From contig NZ_JAOZVR010000062.1 of assembly GCF_025869515.1 (NCBI RefSeq), forward strand, positions 1 to 63,523: 63,523 nucleotides of DNA. The letters run 5' to 3'. This stretch comes from Ferrovibrio sp. GTDB lineage: Bacteria; Pseudomonadota; Alphaproteobacteria; Ferrovibrionales; Ferrovibrionaceae. Under the pieces are notes generated by a model that had not been told where the DNA came from, made no database searches, and saw nothing but the letters and a program-made list of their open reading frames with translations. Both the position numbers and the translations under genes were made by a program. Positions within the stretch are counted from its first letter, which is position 1. Every line of letters starts with the position of its first letter. Positions 16,175-24,617 of this stretch are shown in pieces.

Positions 16175-16965
16175 TTGCCAAGCCCGACACCGCGCGCCTG
16201 GAGTTTCGCCAAGTCACCAAACGCTTTGCCAATCCACGTCAGGGCGGCGTGGTGGTGGCGGTGGAGGATGTCACTTTCAGTATCGCCGATGGCGAAGTGG
16301 TGTCGCTGATCGGTCCGTCTGGCTGCGGCAAGAGCACGTTGCTCAACATGGGATCTGGCCTTGATCCCGCCACCGAGGGGCAGGTCTTCGTCGACGGCGA
16401 ACTTGTCACGAAACCCAATCGCCATGTCGCCTTCATGCTGCAGAAGGATCTGCTGCTACCCTGGCGCACGATCCGCGAGAATGTCGAATTAGGCTTGGAA
16501 ATTCAGGGCACGGCCGCCGCCCAGCGGCGCGAAACCGCACTGGCCCTGCTGGCGAAATGCCGGCTGAGCGACTTCGTCGAGCATTATCCGCACCAGCTGT
16601 CCGGTGGCATGCGCCAGCGCGCCGCCCTGGCGCGTACACTGGCGGTCGATCCCGTCGTGCTGTTGATGGACGAGCCTTTCTCGGCGCTGGATGCCCAGAC
16701 CAAGATGGTGCTGCAGCAGGATCTGGGCCGGACACTCGCTGACACCCGCAAGACCGCACTGTTCATCACCCACGACCTGGTCGAGGCCATCGCGCTGTCC
16801 GACCGCATCCTGGTAATGAGTCACCGCCCAGGTCGCATCATCGAGGAAATTCCGGTCGAGATTCCCGGCCGCGACAACCCGATGACCCGGCGCCAGGACC
16901 CTAAAGTCGGCGTCTATGTGAAACGCCTGATGGATTTGCTGCACGTCGAGCAGGCGGCAGCGTAA
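16171..16965 (+). CDS. ABC transporter ATP-binding protein, SsuB/TauB/NitT family
   Basis: 264-residue cytoplasmic ATPase. Motifs in order are Walker A GPSGCGKST (about residues 50-58), Q-loop MLQKDLLLPWRT, signature LSGGMRQR, Walker B VLLMDEPFSALD and switch FITHDLVEAIALSD. This is the standard SsuB/TauB architecture. It is followed after 34 bp by the binding protein and then the permease, so all three parts of an importer are adjacent. In catabolic clusters such importers carry sulfonates, pyrimidine precursors or aromatic acids; the neighbouring oxygenase suggests the last. Confidence 0.92.
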   Translation: MIAKPDTARLEFRQVTKRFANPRQGGVVVAVEDVTFSIADGEVVSLIGPSGCGKSTLLNMGSGLDPATEGQVFVDGELVTKPNRHVAFMLQKDLLLPWRTIRENVELGLEIQGTAAAQRRETALALLAKCRLSDFVEHYPHQLSGGMRQRAALARTLAVDPVVLLMDEPFSALDAQTKMVLQQDLGRTLADTRKTALFITHDLVEAIALSDRILVMSHRPGRIIEEIPVEIPGRDNPMTRRQDPKVGVYVKRLMDLLHVEQAAA

Positions 16966-16999
16966 CGCAACACCAGTGATCAACATGGAGGGGAATGTG

Positions 17000-17977
17000 A
17001 TGACGACGATGCGTAAAATTTTACTGGCCGGCCTCGGCCTGGCAGTCGTGGCTGCCGCAGGTATGCAGGATGTGCGCGCCCAGGATGTTACCTATCTGCT
17101 GCCGGCGCCCAAGTCGCTGCCGGCTTTCGGTCCCTGGATGGTGGCACAGCAGCGCGGCTATTTCAAAGCGGAAGGCCTCAATGTCGATTTCCAGATCGGC
17201 AAGGGCGGTGTTGATGTCGCCAAGCAGGTCGGCGCAGGCAATGCCGTGATCGGCGGCGGTATCGGCGATACCTCGATTATCGTGCGCCCGAATGGCGTGC
17301 CGGTGAAGACCGTGGCGCTGCTAGGCGGCGGCTCGTTGATGCAGTTGGTCCTCAACAAGGACAAGGGCGTCAAGACGGTCAAGGACCTGAAGGGCAAGAC
17401 CATCACGGCGATGGCCTATCAGGACACCACTTACTTCGCACTGCTTGGCATGCTCGCTACCCAGGGCATGACCAAGAATGACGTCAATGCCCAGGCTGCC
17501 GGCCCGGTCAACGTCTGGAAGCTGTTTGTTGCCGGCGAGGCTGATGCCATGGCGGCGGTGCCGGAATGGACGGCCCAGGCAATGGCGGCCAAGATGAATA
17601 TCGAGGTTATTCCGTCGGATGCGCATTTCAAGAGCATGGCGCAAGCCATTGTCGCAGCCGATGACGTGATTCAGAAGAACCCGCAGCTGATCCAGAAACT
17701 GGTCCGCGCCACGCTGAAGGGCATGAAGGACATCATGGACAATCCGGAAGGCGCAGCCGCCGATTACGTCAAGGCCGTACCGGAGCACAGCGGCAACGTG
17801 CCGTTCATCGTCGCGTCATTCAAACTCTACAACCAGTATGTTTACCCGGGGCAGAAGACATTGGGCGCGGTGGATGAAAGCCGGCTTACCGCCTTGCAGG
17901 ATTTCTATGTCAAGGAAGGCGTGATCCGCGACAAAACCCCGGTGAAGGACCTCTACACCAATCAGTTCGTTCAGTAA
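17000..17977 (+). CDS. ABC transporter substrate-binding protein, SsuA/NMT1-like
   Basis: 325 residues from ATG 17000, preceded by ATGGAGGGG; an earlier in-frame GTG at 16976 would extend the signal peptide needlessly. Signal peptide about residues 1-27 (RKILLAGLGLAVVAAAG, cleavage after VRA). The mature protein starts QDVTYLLPAPKSLPAFGPWM and contains the hallmark AQQRGYFKAEGLNVDFQIGKGG of NMT1/SsuA-type binding proteins. This is the specificity component of the importer in the 15863-26360 cluster. The ligand is unknown. Confidence 0.9.
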   Translation: MTTMRKILLAGLGLAVVAAAGMQDVRAQDVTYLLPAPKSLPAFGPWMVAQQRGYFKAEGLNVDFQIGKGGVDVAKQVGAGNAVIGGGIGDTSIIVRPNGVPVKTVALLGGGSLMQLVLNKDKGVKTVKDLKGKTITAMAYQDTTYFALLGMLATQGMTKNDVNAQAAGPVNVWKLFVAGEADAMAAVPEWTAQAMAAKMNIEVIPSDAHFKSMAQAIVAADDVIQKNPQLIQKLVRATLKGMKDIMDNPEGAAADYVKAVPEHSGNVPFIVASFKLYNQYVYPGQKTLGAVDESRLTALQDFYVKEGVIRDKTPVKDLYTNQFVQ

Positions 17978-18007
17978 TCGGTCTTAGCCGGCGGGAGTGA
18001 AGTAAGA

Positions 18008-18802
18008 ATGCAAACAGTCCTGACCCAGCCCCACCTGCGCCGCATGATGGCCGGCAGTTTCCTGCTGTTCGTCGTTTTCGTCGCGGTCTGGCAATGGGCG
18101 CCGGGCTGGTTCGGCATTCCGCATTTCATCATCCCGCCGGCCAGTCTGGTCTGGGACGAGTTCCTGCGCATGCTGGCCAAGGACAAGCTGATCTTCCACA
18201 CTGGAATCACGGCTATGCAAGTGGCGGTCGGCTTCTTGCTCGGTGCATTGCTCGGAATCTTTGCCGGCTTCGTGCTCGGTATGTCGCCAACGACAGAATT
18301 CGTGCTCTCGCCTTATATCCTGGCGCTTCAGATCGCGCCCAAGGTGGCCTTCGCACCGCTGTTCATCATCTGGTTCGGCTACACTGTCTATCCGAAGATC
18401 CTGGTCTGTATCCTGATCGTATTTTTCCCGGTGATGATCAATGTGCTCGGTGCGGTGCGGGCGATCGATCCCGATATCGTGCGGCTGGCCAGGTCGTTCA
18501 CCGCCAACCGCTTCCAGGTATTCTGGAAGATCGAGTTTCCGGCCGCCCTGCCGCCGCTGTTTGCCGGCCTGCGCATCGCCGCCACCCTGGCCGTGATCGG
18601 TGTGGTGGTCGGCGAGTTGGTCGGGGGCAATACCGGCCTGGGTTATCTGCTGACCTTCGGCGAAGGCGCCGGTAACACCGCGATGGTCTTCGTCGCCATC
18701 ATTCTGCTGACCCTGATTGGCATCGTGCTCTACGCCATTGTCGTGCTGATCGAGAATCGTGTGCTGCATTACCTGCCGGCGCGGTCGCGCACGGCCGTCT
18801 GA
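18008..18802 (+). CDS. ABC transporter permease, SsuC/TauC family
   Basis: 264-residue inner-membrane permease with about six hydrophobic segments, beginning with a helix at residues 15-37. Family markers include the periplasmic IPHFIIPPASLVWDEF and the coupling region SFTANRFQVFWKIEFPAALPPLFAGLRIA. It completes the importer begun by the ATPase at 16171. The Rieske oxygenase starts 13 bp after its stop, which links uptake to oxygenation. Nothing is abnormal in length. Confidence 0.92.
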   Translation: MQTVLTQPHLRRMMAGSFLLFVVFVAVWQWAPGWFGIPHFIIPPASLVWDEFLRMLAKDKLIFHTGITAMQVAVGFLLGALLGIFAGFVLGMSPTTEFVLSPYILALQIAPKVAFAPLFIIWFGYTVYPKILVCILIVFFPVMINVLGAVRAIDPDIVRLARSFTANRFQVFWKIEFPAALPPLFAGLRIAATLAVIGVVVGELVGGNTGLGYLLTFGEGAGNTAMVFVAIILLTLIGIVLYAIVVLIENRVLHYLPARSRTAV

Positions 18803-18815
18803 GAAGGAGCCGACC

Positions 18816-19883
18816 ATGGCCAATGCCAGCGAGATGCAAGAGGTTGAAACCTTGTTGAACCGGGGCCTGCGGAATTACTGGTATCCGGTCGCACCCAGCT
18901 GGATGGTGCACAACAAGCCGGTCGGCCTGACGCGGCTGTCGGAGAATATCGTGCTGTGGCGCGATGACGCTGGTGCGGTGCATGCTCTGGAAGACCGTTG
19001 CCCGCATCGCGGTGCACGACTCTCGCTCGGCTGGTCGCTGGGCGACCGTGTTGCCTGCTGGTATCACGGCGTGGAAGTAAAGGGCGATGGCGTCGTCGCC
19101 CGCGTGCCGGCCCAGGCCAATGCGCCGATGGAGGGCAAGCGCTGCGTGCGCAGCTATCATGTGCAGGAAAAGTCAGGCGCAATTTTCGTGTGGTTCGGCG
19201 ATGCCCTGCATGCTGAGCCCGCGCCACTGAATTTGCCGGAGGAACTCGTCTCCGACGACTACGAAGCGATCCTGTGCACAGCGCACTGGAAGTGCAATTA
19301 CCGTTACGCCATCGACAATGTGATGGATCCGATGCATGGCGCTTATCTGCATGCGCAGTCGCATTCGATGGCCGAAGGCGACAAGCATGCGGAAATGCGA
19401 CTGCGCAAGACCGATACCGGTTTCGTCTTCGAGAAGGCCAACCAGCGCGGCGTGAATTTCGACTGGACCGAATTCGGCGTCACCGACGCGCTGTGGCTGC
19501 GCCTGGAAATCCCCTATGGCAAACAGGCCGGCCCGGGCGGCGCCTTCACCATCGTCGGCATGGTGGCACCGGTGGACGAGGAGCATTGCCGCGTCTTCTT
19601 CTGGCGCATCCGCAGGATTCCGAAGGGCTGGCAGCGCGATACCTGGAAATTCCTTTATCGTGCCCGGCTGGAGGGCCTGCACTGGGCCGTGCTGGAGCAG
19701 GACCGTGTCGTGCTGGAAGACATGGCACCGCAGGCCCGCGAACATGAATTTCTGTACCAGCACGATGCCGGCCTCGGCCGTGTGCGCACCGTGCTGCAGA
19801 AGGAAGCCCGCGATCAGGTGCGGGCGCTGAATGCAGCCAAAACGACTGCCGGTGAGGCGCCGCGCGCCGCCGACGTCGCCTGA
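18816..19883 (+). CDS. Rieske non-haem iron oxygenase, alpha subunit (phthalate dioxygenase/VanA-like), no reductase nearby
   Basis: 355 residues. The N-terminal Rieske [2Fe-2S] site is C62-x-H64 and C81-x2-H84 (CPHRGARLS, CWYHG). The catalytic iron site is the N-x2-D-x2-H-x4-H pattern NVMDPMHGAYLH (D171, H174, H179). This is the single-subunit class that O-demethylates or mono/dihydroxylates aromatic acids and needs a separate FMN/[2Fe-2S] reductase. None is encoded in this operon; the only candidate in the window is VanB, 38 kb away. ATG 18816 is preceded by AGAAGGAG. It sits between the permease and a cupin gene. Confidence 0.9.
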   Translation: MANASEMQEVETLLNRGLRNYWYPVAPSWMVHNKPVGLTRLSENIVLWRDDAGAVHALEDRCPHRGARLSLGWSLGDRVACWYHGVEVKGDGVVARVPAQANAPMEGKRCVRSYHVQEKSGAIFVWFGDALHAEPAPLNLPEELVSDDYEAILCTAHWKCNYRYAIDNVMDPMHGAYLHAQSHSMAEGDKHAEMRLRKTDTGFVFEKANQRGVNFDWTEFGVTDALWLRLEIPYGKQAGPGGAFTIVGMVAPVDEEHCRVFFWRIRRIPKGWQRDTWKFLYRARLEGLHWAVLEQDRVVLEDMAPQAREHEFLYQHDAGLGRVRTVLQKEARDQVRALNAAKTTAGEAPRAADVA

Positions 19884-19923
19884 GTGATTTGAACAGACCT
19901 GCGTGTCCTGAAGGAGCAAAGCC

Positions 19924-20541
19924 ATGAGCGTAACCGAGAAGATCGCCCAGTTTGCCAAGGACTGGTTCCCGACCTGGGAAAAACCGAAGGAAAAGTCGTT
20001 GCAGCAATGGATCGAATCGCGCATCGCCCGCTATTCGACCCGCCAGTACGACTGGAATGCCCTGAAGTTCCAGGCTGATTTCGATCCGAAATACCGCCGC
20101 GCCCAGTGCCGCTACATCGGCACCGGCGCTACCGGCGTGGCCAGCGACACCAACACCATTCCGTCGGAGCATTTCACTTTCTCGACCATGATCCTGCCGG
20201 CTGGCTGCGAAGGCCCGTTGCATGTGCATTATGATGCCGAAGAGGTGTTCTTCGTGCTGAAGGCACAGAAGCTGCGCCTGTTCTTCGAGCTGGAGGGCGA
20301 AAGCTTCGATACGCTGTTGTCGGATCGCGATGTCGTGTCGGTGCCGCCGGGCGTGTTCCGCGGCCTGCGCAACGAAGGCCAGGAAGAGGCTCTGATGTGT
20401 GTGATGCTCGGCGTCTCCAAGCCGAATGTACCGGATTATCCTGAGGGCCATCCGCTGATGGAACTGCGCAAGCGTCGTCGTGAAATCGCGGCAGCCGGCG
20501 CTGCGGCCGAAGCCGCCAAGAAGTCCTCGGCGGCCGAGTAA
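19924..20541 (+). CDS. Cupin-domain protein
   Basis: 205 residues. A cupin_2-type barrel occupies about residues 75-165, with likely metal ligands in PLHVHYDAEEVFFVL and a second motif ending SVPPGVFRGLRNEG. An N-terminal 70-residue extension and an Ala/Glu/Lys-rich, probably disordered tail flank it. It may be a dioxygenase, an isomerase or an accessory sensor; the sequence does not decide. AAGGAGC precedes the ATG. It is 40 bp after the Rieske oxygenase and 14 bp before the SDR, clearly in the same operon. Confidence 0.85.
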   Translation: MSVTEKIAQFAKDWFPTWEKPKEKSLQQWIESRIARYSTRQYDWNALKFQADFDPKYRRAQCRYIGTGATGVASDTNTIPSEHFTFSTMILPAGCEGPLHVHYDAEEVFFVLKAQKLRLFFELEGESFDTLLSDRDVVSVPPGVFRGLRNEGQEEALMCVMLGVSKPNVPDYPEGHPLMELRKRRREIAAAGAAAEAAKKSSAAE

Positions 20542-20555
20542 AAGAGCAGGCAGTG

Positions 20556-21314
20556 ATGTTCTTGCAGGAGCGGATCGTGGTGGTGACCGGCGCCGGGCGC
20601 GGCTTGGGCAGGGCGTTTGCGGATGCTTGCGCCGCCGCCGGCGCCGCCACGATCATCGTCGCCGATATCAATGCCGAATGGGGCGCCGCGGCAGCGGCCG
20701 ATCTGAAGAAAGCCGGCGCCGATGCCGTCTTCCTGCCGGTCGATCTGGGCGATCCGGTCTCGGTGGAAGCTTTTGGCGCCGAGCTTGGCCGCCGCTACGG
20801 TCATGTCGATGGTCTGGTGAACAATGCCGCCATTGCCACCGGAATTGGCGGCAAGACTTTCGAGGAAATCGATATCGCTACCTGGGACCGGGTGATGGCC
20901 GTCAATGTGCGTGGCACCTGGCTGATGGTGAAGGCGCTGGCCCCTCTGCTGCGTAAGTCCAGGCTGGGCGGTCGCATCGTCAATCTTGCTTCCGATACCG
21001 CGCTGTGGGGTGCGCCGCGGCTACTGCATTATGTCTCCAGCAAGGGAGCCATCATCAGCATGACGCGCTCGCTGGCCCGTGAGCTGGGGCCGGATCGTAT
21101 TGCCGTCAATGCCATCGCGCCCGGCCTGGTGCTGGTGGAAGCCACTGAATATGTGCCGGAGGAGCGCAAGCGCCTCTACGTCGAGGGGCGCGCCATGGCG
21201 CGTTCGCAAATGCCCGAGGATGTTGTCGGTGCCGTCGTCTATCTGCTGAGCGACGGTGCCGGTTTCGTCACCGGCCAACTTTTGCCTGTCAATGGCGGCT
21301 TTGTCTTTAACTGA
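20556..21314 (+). CDS. Short-chain dehydrogenase/reductase
   Basis: 252 residues, classical SDR. Cofactor motif TGAGRGLG (about residues 11-18), NNAA near 88, catalytic Ser in NLASDTALWG and the Tyr/Lys pair in YVSSKGA. It ends TGQLLPVNGGFVFN. All catalytic residues are present, unlike the SDR at 13476. I chose ATG 20556 over the GTG immediately before it. In a pathway led by a Rieske oxygenase it could oxidise a cis-diol or a side-chain alcohol, but this is inference from context. The next gene starts inside its 3' end. Confidence 0.88.
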   Translation: MFLQERIVVVTGAGRGLGRAFADACAAAGAATIIVADINAEWGAAAAADLKKAGADAVFLPVDLGDPVSVEAFGAELGRRYGHVDGLVNNAAIATGIGGKTFEEIDIATWDRVMAVNVRGTWLMVKALAPLLRKSRLGGRIVNLASDTALWGAPRLLHYVSSKGAIISMTRSLARELGPDRIAVNAIAPGLVLVEATEYVPEERKRLYVEGRAMARSQMPEDVVGAVVYLLSDGAGFVTGQLLPVNGGFVFN

Positions 21315-22125
21315 CCCGCGCATCGCGGTCTTTGGCGACACCCGCATTTCCTATCTGGAAGCAGGGCGGGGAACCCCGCTTGTGCTGCTGCACGGCATCG
21401 GTTCGGCCTCGCGATCCTGGCGCAACCAGCTGTCCGGCCTGTCGGATCGTTTCCGCGTCATTGCCTGGGATGCGCCGGGCTATGCTCAGTCGACGCCACT
21501 CAGGCCCGAAACGCCGGATGCCGGCGATTATGCGATGGCTTTGCTCGGTTTCCTCGACACGCTTGGCGTCGGTCGCTGCCATCTGGTCGGTCATTCGCTG
21601 GGTACGCTGATGGCAGCGCGGTTTGCCGCCCTGCATGCGGATCGCCTGCTGTCGCTGACGCTCAGCAGCATCGCCGTCGGCCATGCCCATATGGCGGCAG
21701 AGGAACGCAGTCGTCTGCTGCAGAGTCGCCTGGACGATATTGTCACGATAGGCGCGCGCGCCATGGCTGAGAAGCGCGGTCCGCGCCTGCTGGGTTCCGA
21801 TGCCACGTCGGAGATGCGTCAGGCAGTCATTGATGCCATGGCGCAGGTACAGATGCCGGGCTACGGTCAGGCGTCGCGCATGCTGTCAGGCGGCGATGCC
21901 CTCGCTGATATCGCCCGCATTCCGGCATGGCTACCGGTGCAGATCATCTATGGCGAGGACGATGTCATCACGCCACCAGCCGCCAACCTGAAAGCGGCCA
22001 CGGTGCGACCGCAAGCTCAGGTGCAGGCGATTCCTGCTGCCGGCCACGCGCTCTACCTCGAAAAGCCGGAGCGCTTCACTGCCATTCTTGCCGATTTCGC
22101 GGAGGCCCATGATGAGCGGAACTGA
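21292..22125 (+). CDS. Alpha/beta hydrolase (possible C-C or ester hydrolase of the pathway)
   Basis: 277 residues from ATG 21292, which overlaps the SDR stop by 23 bp. It has the oxyanion-hole motif LLHGIGSASRSW, the nucleophile elbow GHSLG (Ser102), an acid in YGEDDVITP and the catalytic His in AAGHALYLEKPERF. This is the fold of meta-cleavage-product hydrolases as well as of esterases and lactonases. With an extradiol-type dioxygenase encoded later in the same cluster, hydrolysis of a ring-cleavage product is an attractive but unproven role. Its end overlaps the IclR gene by 14 bp. Confidence 0.85.
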   Translation: MAALSLTDPRIAVFGDTRISYLEAGRGTPLVLLHGIGSASRSWRNQLSGLSDRFRVIAWDAPGYAQSTPLRPETPDAGDYAMALLGFLDTLGVGRCHLVGHSLGTLMAARFAALHADRLLSLTLSSIAVGHAHMAAEERSRLLQSRLDDIVTIGARAMAEKRGPRLLGSDATSEMRQAVIDAMAQVQMPGYGQASRMLSGGDALADIARIPAWLPVQIIYGEDDVITPPAANLKAATVRPQAQVQAIPAAGHALYLEKPERFTAILADFAEAHDERN

Positions 22126-22978
22126 CCGTATTCCGGAAGGCAAATATATCGTGCCGGCTCTCGCCCAAGGCCTCGCGGTGCTGGGATTGTTCTCGCGGCA
22201 GCGCCCGAGCCTGAGTGCTCCCGATATTGCCCAGGAGCTGCAACTGCCACGCTCCACGGTCTTCCGCCTCCTGCACACCCTGCAGGCCATGGGTTTTGTG
22301 CGCCGTGGGGATGACGAGCGACAGTTCAAGCTTGGCCCGGCCGTACTTGGTCATGGTTTCGAATATCTCGCCTCGCTCGATATCGTTGAGGCAGCCCAAC
22401 CGATCCTGCAGCGCCTGCGCGACGAGACGGGTTTGTCCTCGCATATGGCCGTCGCCGACGGCCGCGAGATCGTCTATGTCGCGCGCTATCCGGCCCGCAC
22501 CACGATCTCCAGCACAGTGAATATAGGTACCAGATTTCCGATCCATGCCACCGTGATGGGCCGGATGTTGCTGATCGAACATGACGATGCCGCACTGCAG
22601 GCGCTGTTTCCCGAAGACGGGTTGCCGCGCTTCAGCGAGCAGACTCCGACCACGCTGGCCGGCCTGAAAGAAATTCTGGCCGAGGATCGCAGTCGTGGTT
22701 ATGCCACCAGCCAGTCTTTCTTCGAACGCGGTGTCAGTTCGGTGGCAGCACCGGTACGCGATGGTGCCGGCCGTATCGTTGCTGCAATCAACATCACGGC
22801 GGTCGACGCCTATGTCGATCTCGAAGCGATGCATGGCGGTCTGAAGGACGCCATCCTGCAGGCCGCTGCCGAAATCACCCAGTGGATCCGCCGCGAGGCG
22901 CCGCGCACCACCCAGCCCTTGCCGGCCGAGCCTGCCAAGGCCGCCGCCACACCCATCAGAGAGTCGCTTCATGTCTGA
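22112..22978 (+). CDS. IclR-family transcriptional regulator
   Basis: 288 residues. An N-terminal winged helix-turn-helix (LSAPDIAQELQLPRSTVFRL, about residues 30-50) is followed by the IclR effector domain (SSHMAVADGREIVYVARYPA, GRMLL, GYATSQSFFERGVSSVAAPV). Two ATGs are possible; 22112 is 6 bp from GGAGG, so I prefer it to 22109. Unusually for a local regulator, it is buried in the operon with overlaps on both sides (14 bp upstream, 8 bp downstream). It is likely to control this cluster, perhaps through the inverted repeat at 15816. Confidence 0.9.
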   Translation: MSGTDRIPEGKYIVPALAQGLAVLGLFSRQRPSLSAPDIAQELQLPRSTVFRLLHTLQAMGFVRRGDDERQFKLGPAVLGHGFEYLASLDIVEAAQPILQRLRDETGLSSHMAVADGREIVYVARYPARTTISSTVNIGTRFPIHATVMGRMLLIEHDDAALQALFPEDGLPRFSEQTPTTLAGLKEILAEDRSRGYATSQSFFERGVSSVAAPVRDGAGRIVAAINITAVDAYVDLEAMHGGLKDAILQAAAEITQWIRREAPRTTQPLPAEPAKAAATPIRESLHV

Positions 22979-24617
22979 ACAGATCACCGTCGGCGAACTG
23001 ACCGCACGCTTCCTTGAAGCCTGTGGCGTCGACACCGCCTTCGGCGTTATCTCGATTCATAATATGCCGATCCTGGATGCTTTCGGCCGGCGCAACACGA
23101 TCCGTTTCGTGCCTTCGCGTGGCGAGGCGGGTGCGGTGAACATGGCCGATGCCTTTGCCCGCGTGCGCGGTCATCTGGGCGTCGCCATCACCAGCACCGG
23201 CACGGCGGCGGGCAATGCCGCCGGCGCCATGGTGGAGGCGCAGACCGCCGGCACGCCGGTGCTGCATCTGACCGGTCAGATCGAGCGCGCCTATCTCGAC
23301 AAGCATTGGAGCTATATCCACGAGGCGGCCGATCAGCCGACCATGCTGAAGGCTGTGTCGAAGGCCTTCTTCCGCGTCTGGTCGCCGGAAACCGCACTCG
23401 GGACCCTGCAGGAAGCGGTGCGCACGGCACTGACAGCGCCGACCGGCCCGGTCAGCGTAGAAATCCCGATCGACGTGCAGGAAGCGCTGATTGATGTTCC
23501 GGCTCATATCGCGCCGGTACCGCTCGGCATCGCCCAGCCGGACCCAGCCGCGCTGGATGCGATGGCCGAGATTCTGGCCAAGGCCAGGCGGCCACTGATC
23601 TGGGCTGGTGGCGGCGCCCGGCATGCTTCCGACGAAATCCGCGTTCTGGCCGATCTGGGCTTCGCCGTGGTCACAAGCGTGCAGGGTCGTGGTGTGCTGC
23701 CTGAGGATGATGCCCGTACGCTCGGCGCCTTCAACCTCTCGCCGCCGGTGGAGAGCTTCTACGCCGGCTGCGATACTCTGCTGGTGGTCGGTTCGCGCCT
23801 GCGCGGCAACGAGACTCTGAAATACACGCTGAAGCTCCCGAAGCCGATGCTGCAGATTGATGCCGATCCGCAGGCCCATGGCCGCGGCTACACTGCCGAC
23901 CTGTTCCTCGCGGCCGACGCCAAGCCGGCGCTGGCGGGACTGGCGGCGCGGCTGAAGGGTCGGCTGAAGGTGGCCGACGGCTTCGCCCAGGACGTCAAGG
24001 CGGCACGGGATGAGGCCGAGATCCAGCTCCGCAAGGGACTGGGCCCGTATGAAAAACTGGTCGATGCCCTGCAGAAAGCCGTGCCGCGCGATTATGTCTG
24101 GGTGCGTGATGTCACGGTATCGAACAGCACCTGGGGCAACCGCATGCTCAGGCTGTTTGATTCCCGTAATGGCGTGCATGCGCTGGGCGGCGGCATCGGC
24201 ATGGGGGCGGCGATGGGCGTGGGCGCTGCCATCGGCGCACGCGGTCGTAAGACTGTGGTGCTGTCTGGCGACGGCGGCCTGATGCTTTGCGTCGGCGAAC
24301 TGGCTACCGCGGCACAGGAGCAGGCCGACATGCTGCTGATCGTGATGAACGATCGCGGTTACGGCGTGATCCGCAACATCCAGGATGCCAAATTCGGCGG
24401 TCGCAAATATTTCGTCGATCTGCACACGCCGTCTTTCCCAGATCTGGCGCGCAGCCTCGGCTGGAAGCACACTTTGCTCAACGATATTGCCAAGGCCGAA
24501 AGCACCATTGCGCAGGCCGTTGCTGAAAGCGGGCCGCGTATGCTGGAAGTCGACATGGTCGCCATCGGGCCCTATGCCAGCGCTTTTGCCGGCCCGCCGG
24601 TGCGCAAGGCATCGTGA
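22971..24617 (+). CDS. Thiamine diphosphate-dependent enzyme (acetolactate synthase/benzoylformate decarboxylase superfamily)
   Basis: 548 residues with three ThDP-enzyme domains. N-terminal PYR domain with the activating glutamate E52 in SRGEAGAVNMADAF; a central domain (about 190-320); and a C-terminal PP domain with the GDG...N motif (SGDGGLMLCVGELATA then VMNDRGYGVI). Such enzymes decarboxylate or ligate 2-oxo acids. The sequence does not match a named subgroup I know well. In an aromatic pathway it could decarboxylate an aryl-2-oxoacid or a ring-cleavage 2-oxoacid. It overlaps the IclR gene by 8 bp and the next gene by one base. Confidence 0.88.
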   Translation: MSEQITVGELTARFLEACGVDTAFGVISIHNMPILDAFGRRNTIRFVPSRGEAGAVNMADAFARVRGHLGVAITSTGTAAGNAAGAMVEAQTAGTPVLHLTGQIERAYLDKHWSYIHEAADQPTMLKAVSKAFFRVWSPETALGTLQEAVRTALTAPTGPVSVEIPIDVQEALIDVPAHIAPVPLGIAQPDPAALDAMAEILAKARRPLIWAGGGARHASDEIRVLADLGFAVVTSVQGRGVLPEDDARTLGAFNLSPPVESFYAGCDTLLVVGSRLRGNETLKYTLKLPKPMLQIDADPQAHGRGYTADLFLAADAKPALAGLAARLKGRLKVADGFAQDVKAARDEAEIQLRKGLGPYEKLVDALQKAVPRDYVWVRDVTVSNSTWGNRMLRLFDSRNGVHALGGGIGMGAAMGVGAAIGARGRKTVVLSGDGGLMLCVGELATAAQEQADMLLIVMNDRGYGVIRNIQDAKFGGRKYFVDLHTPSFPDLARSLGWKHTLLNDIAKAESTIAQAVAESGPRMLEVDMVAIGPYASAFAGPPVRKAS

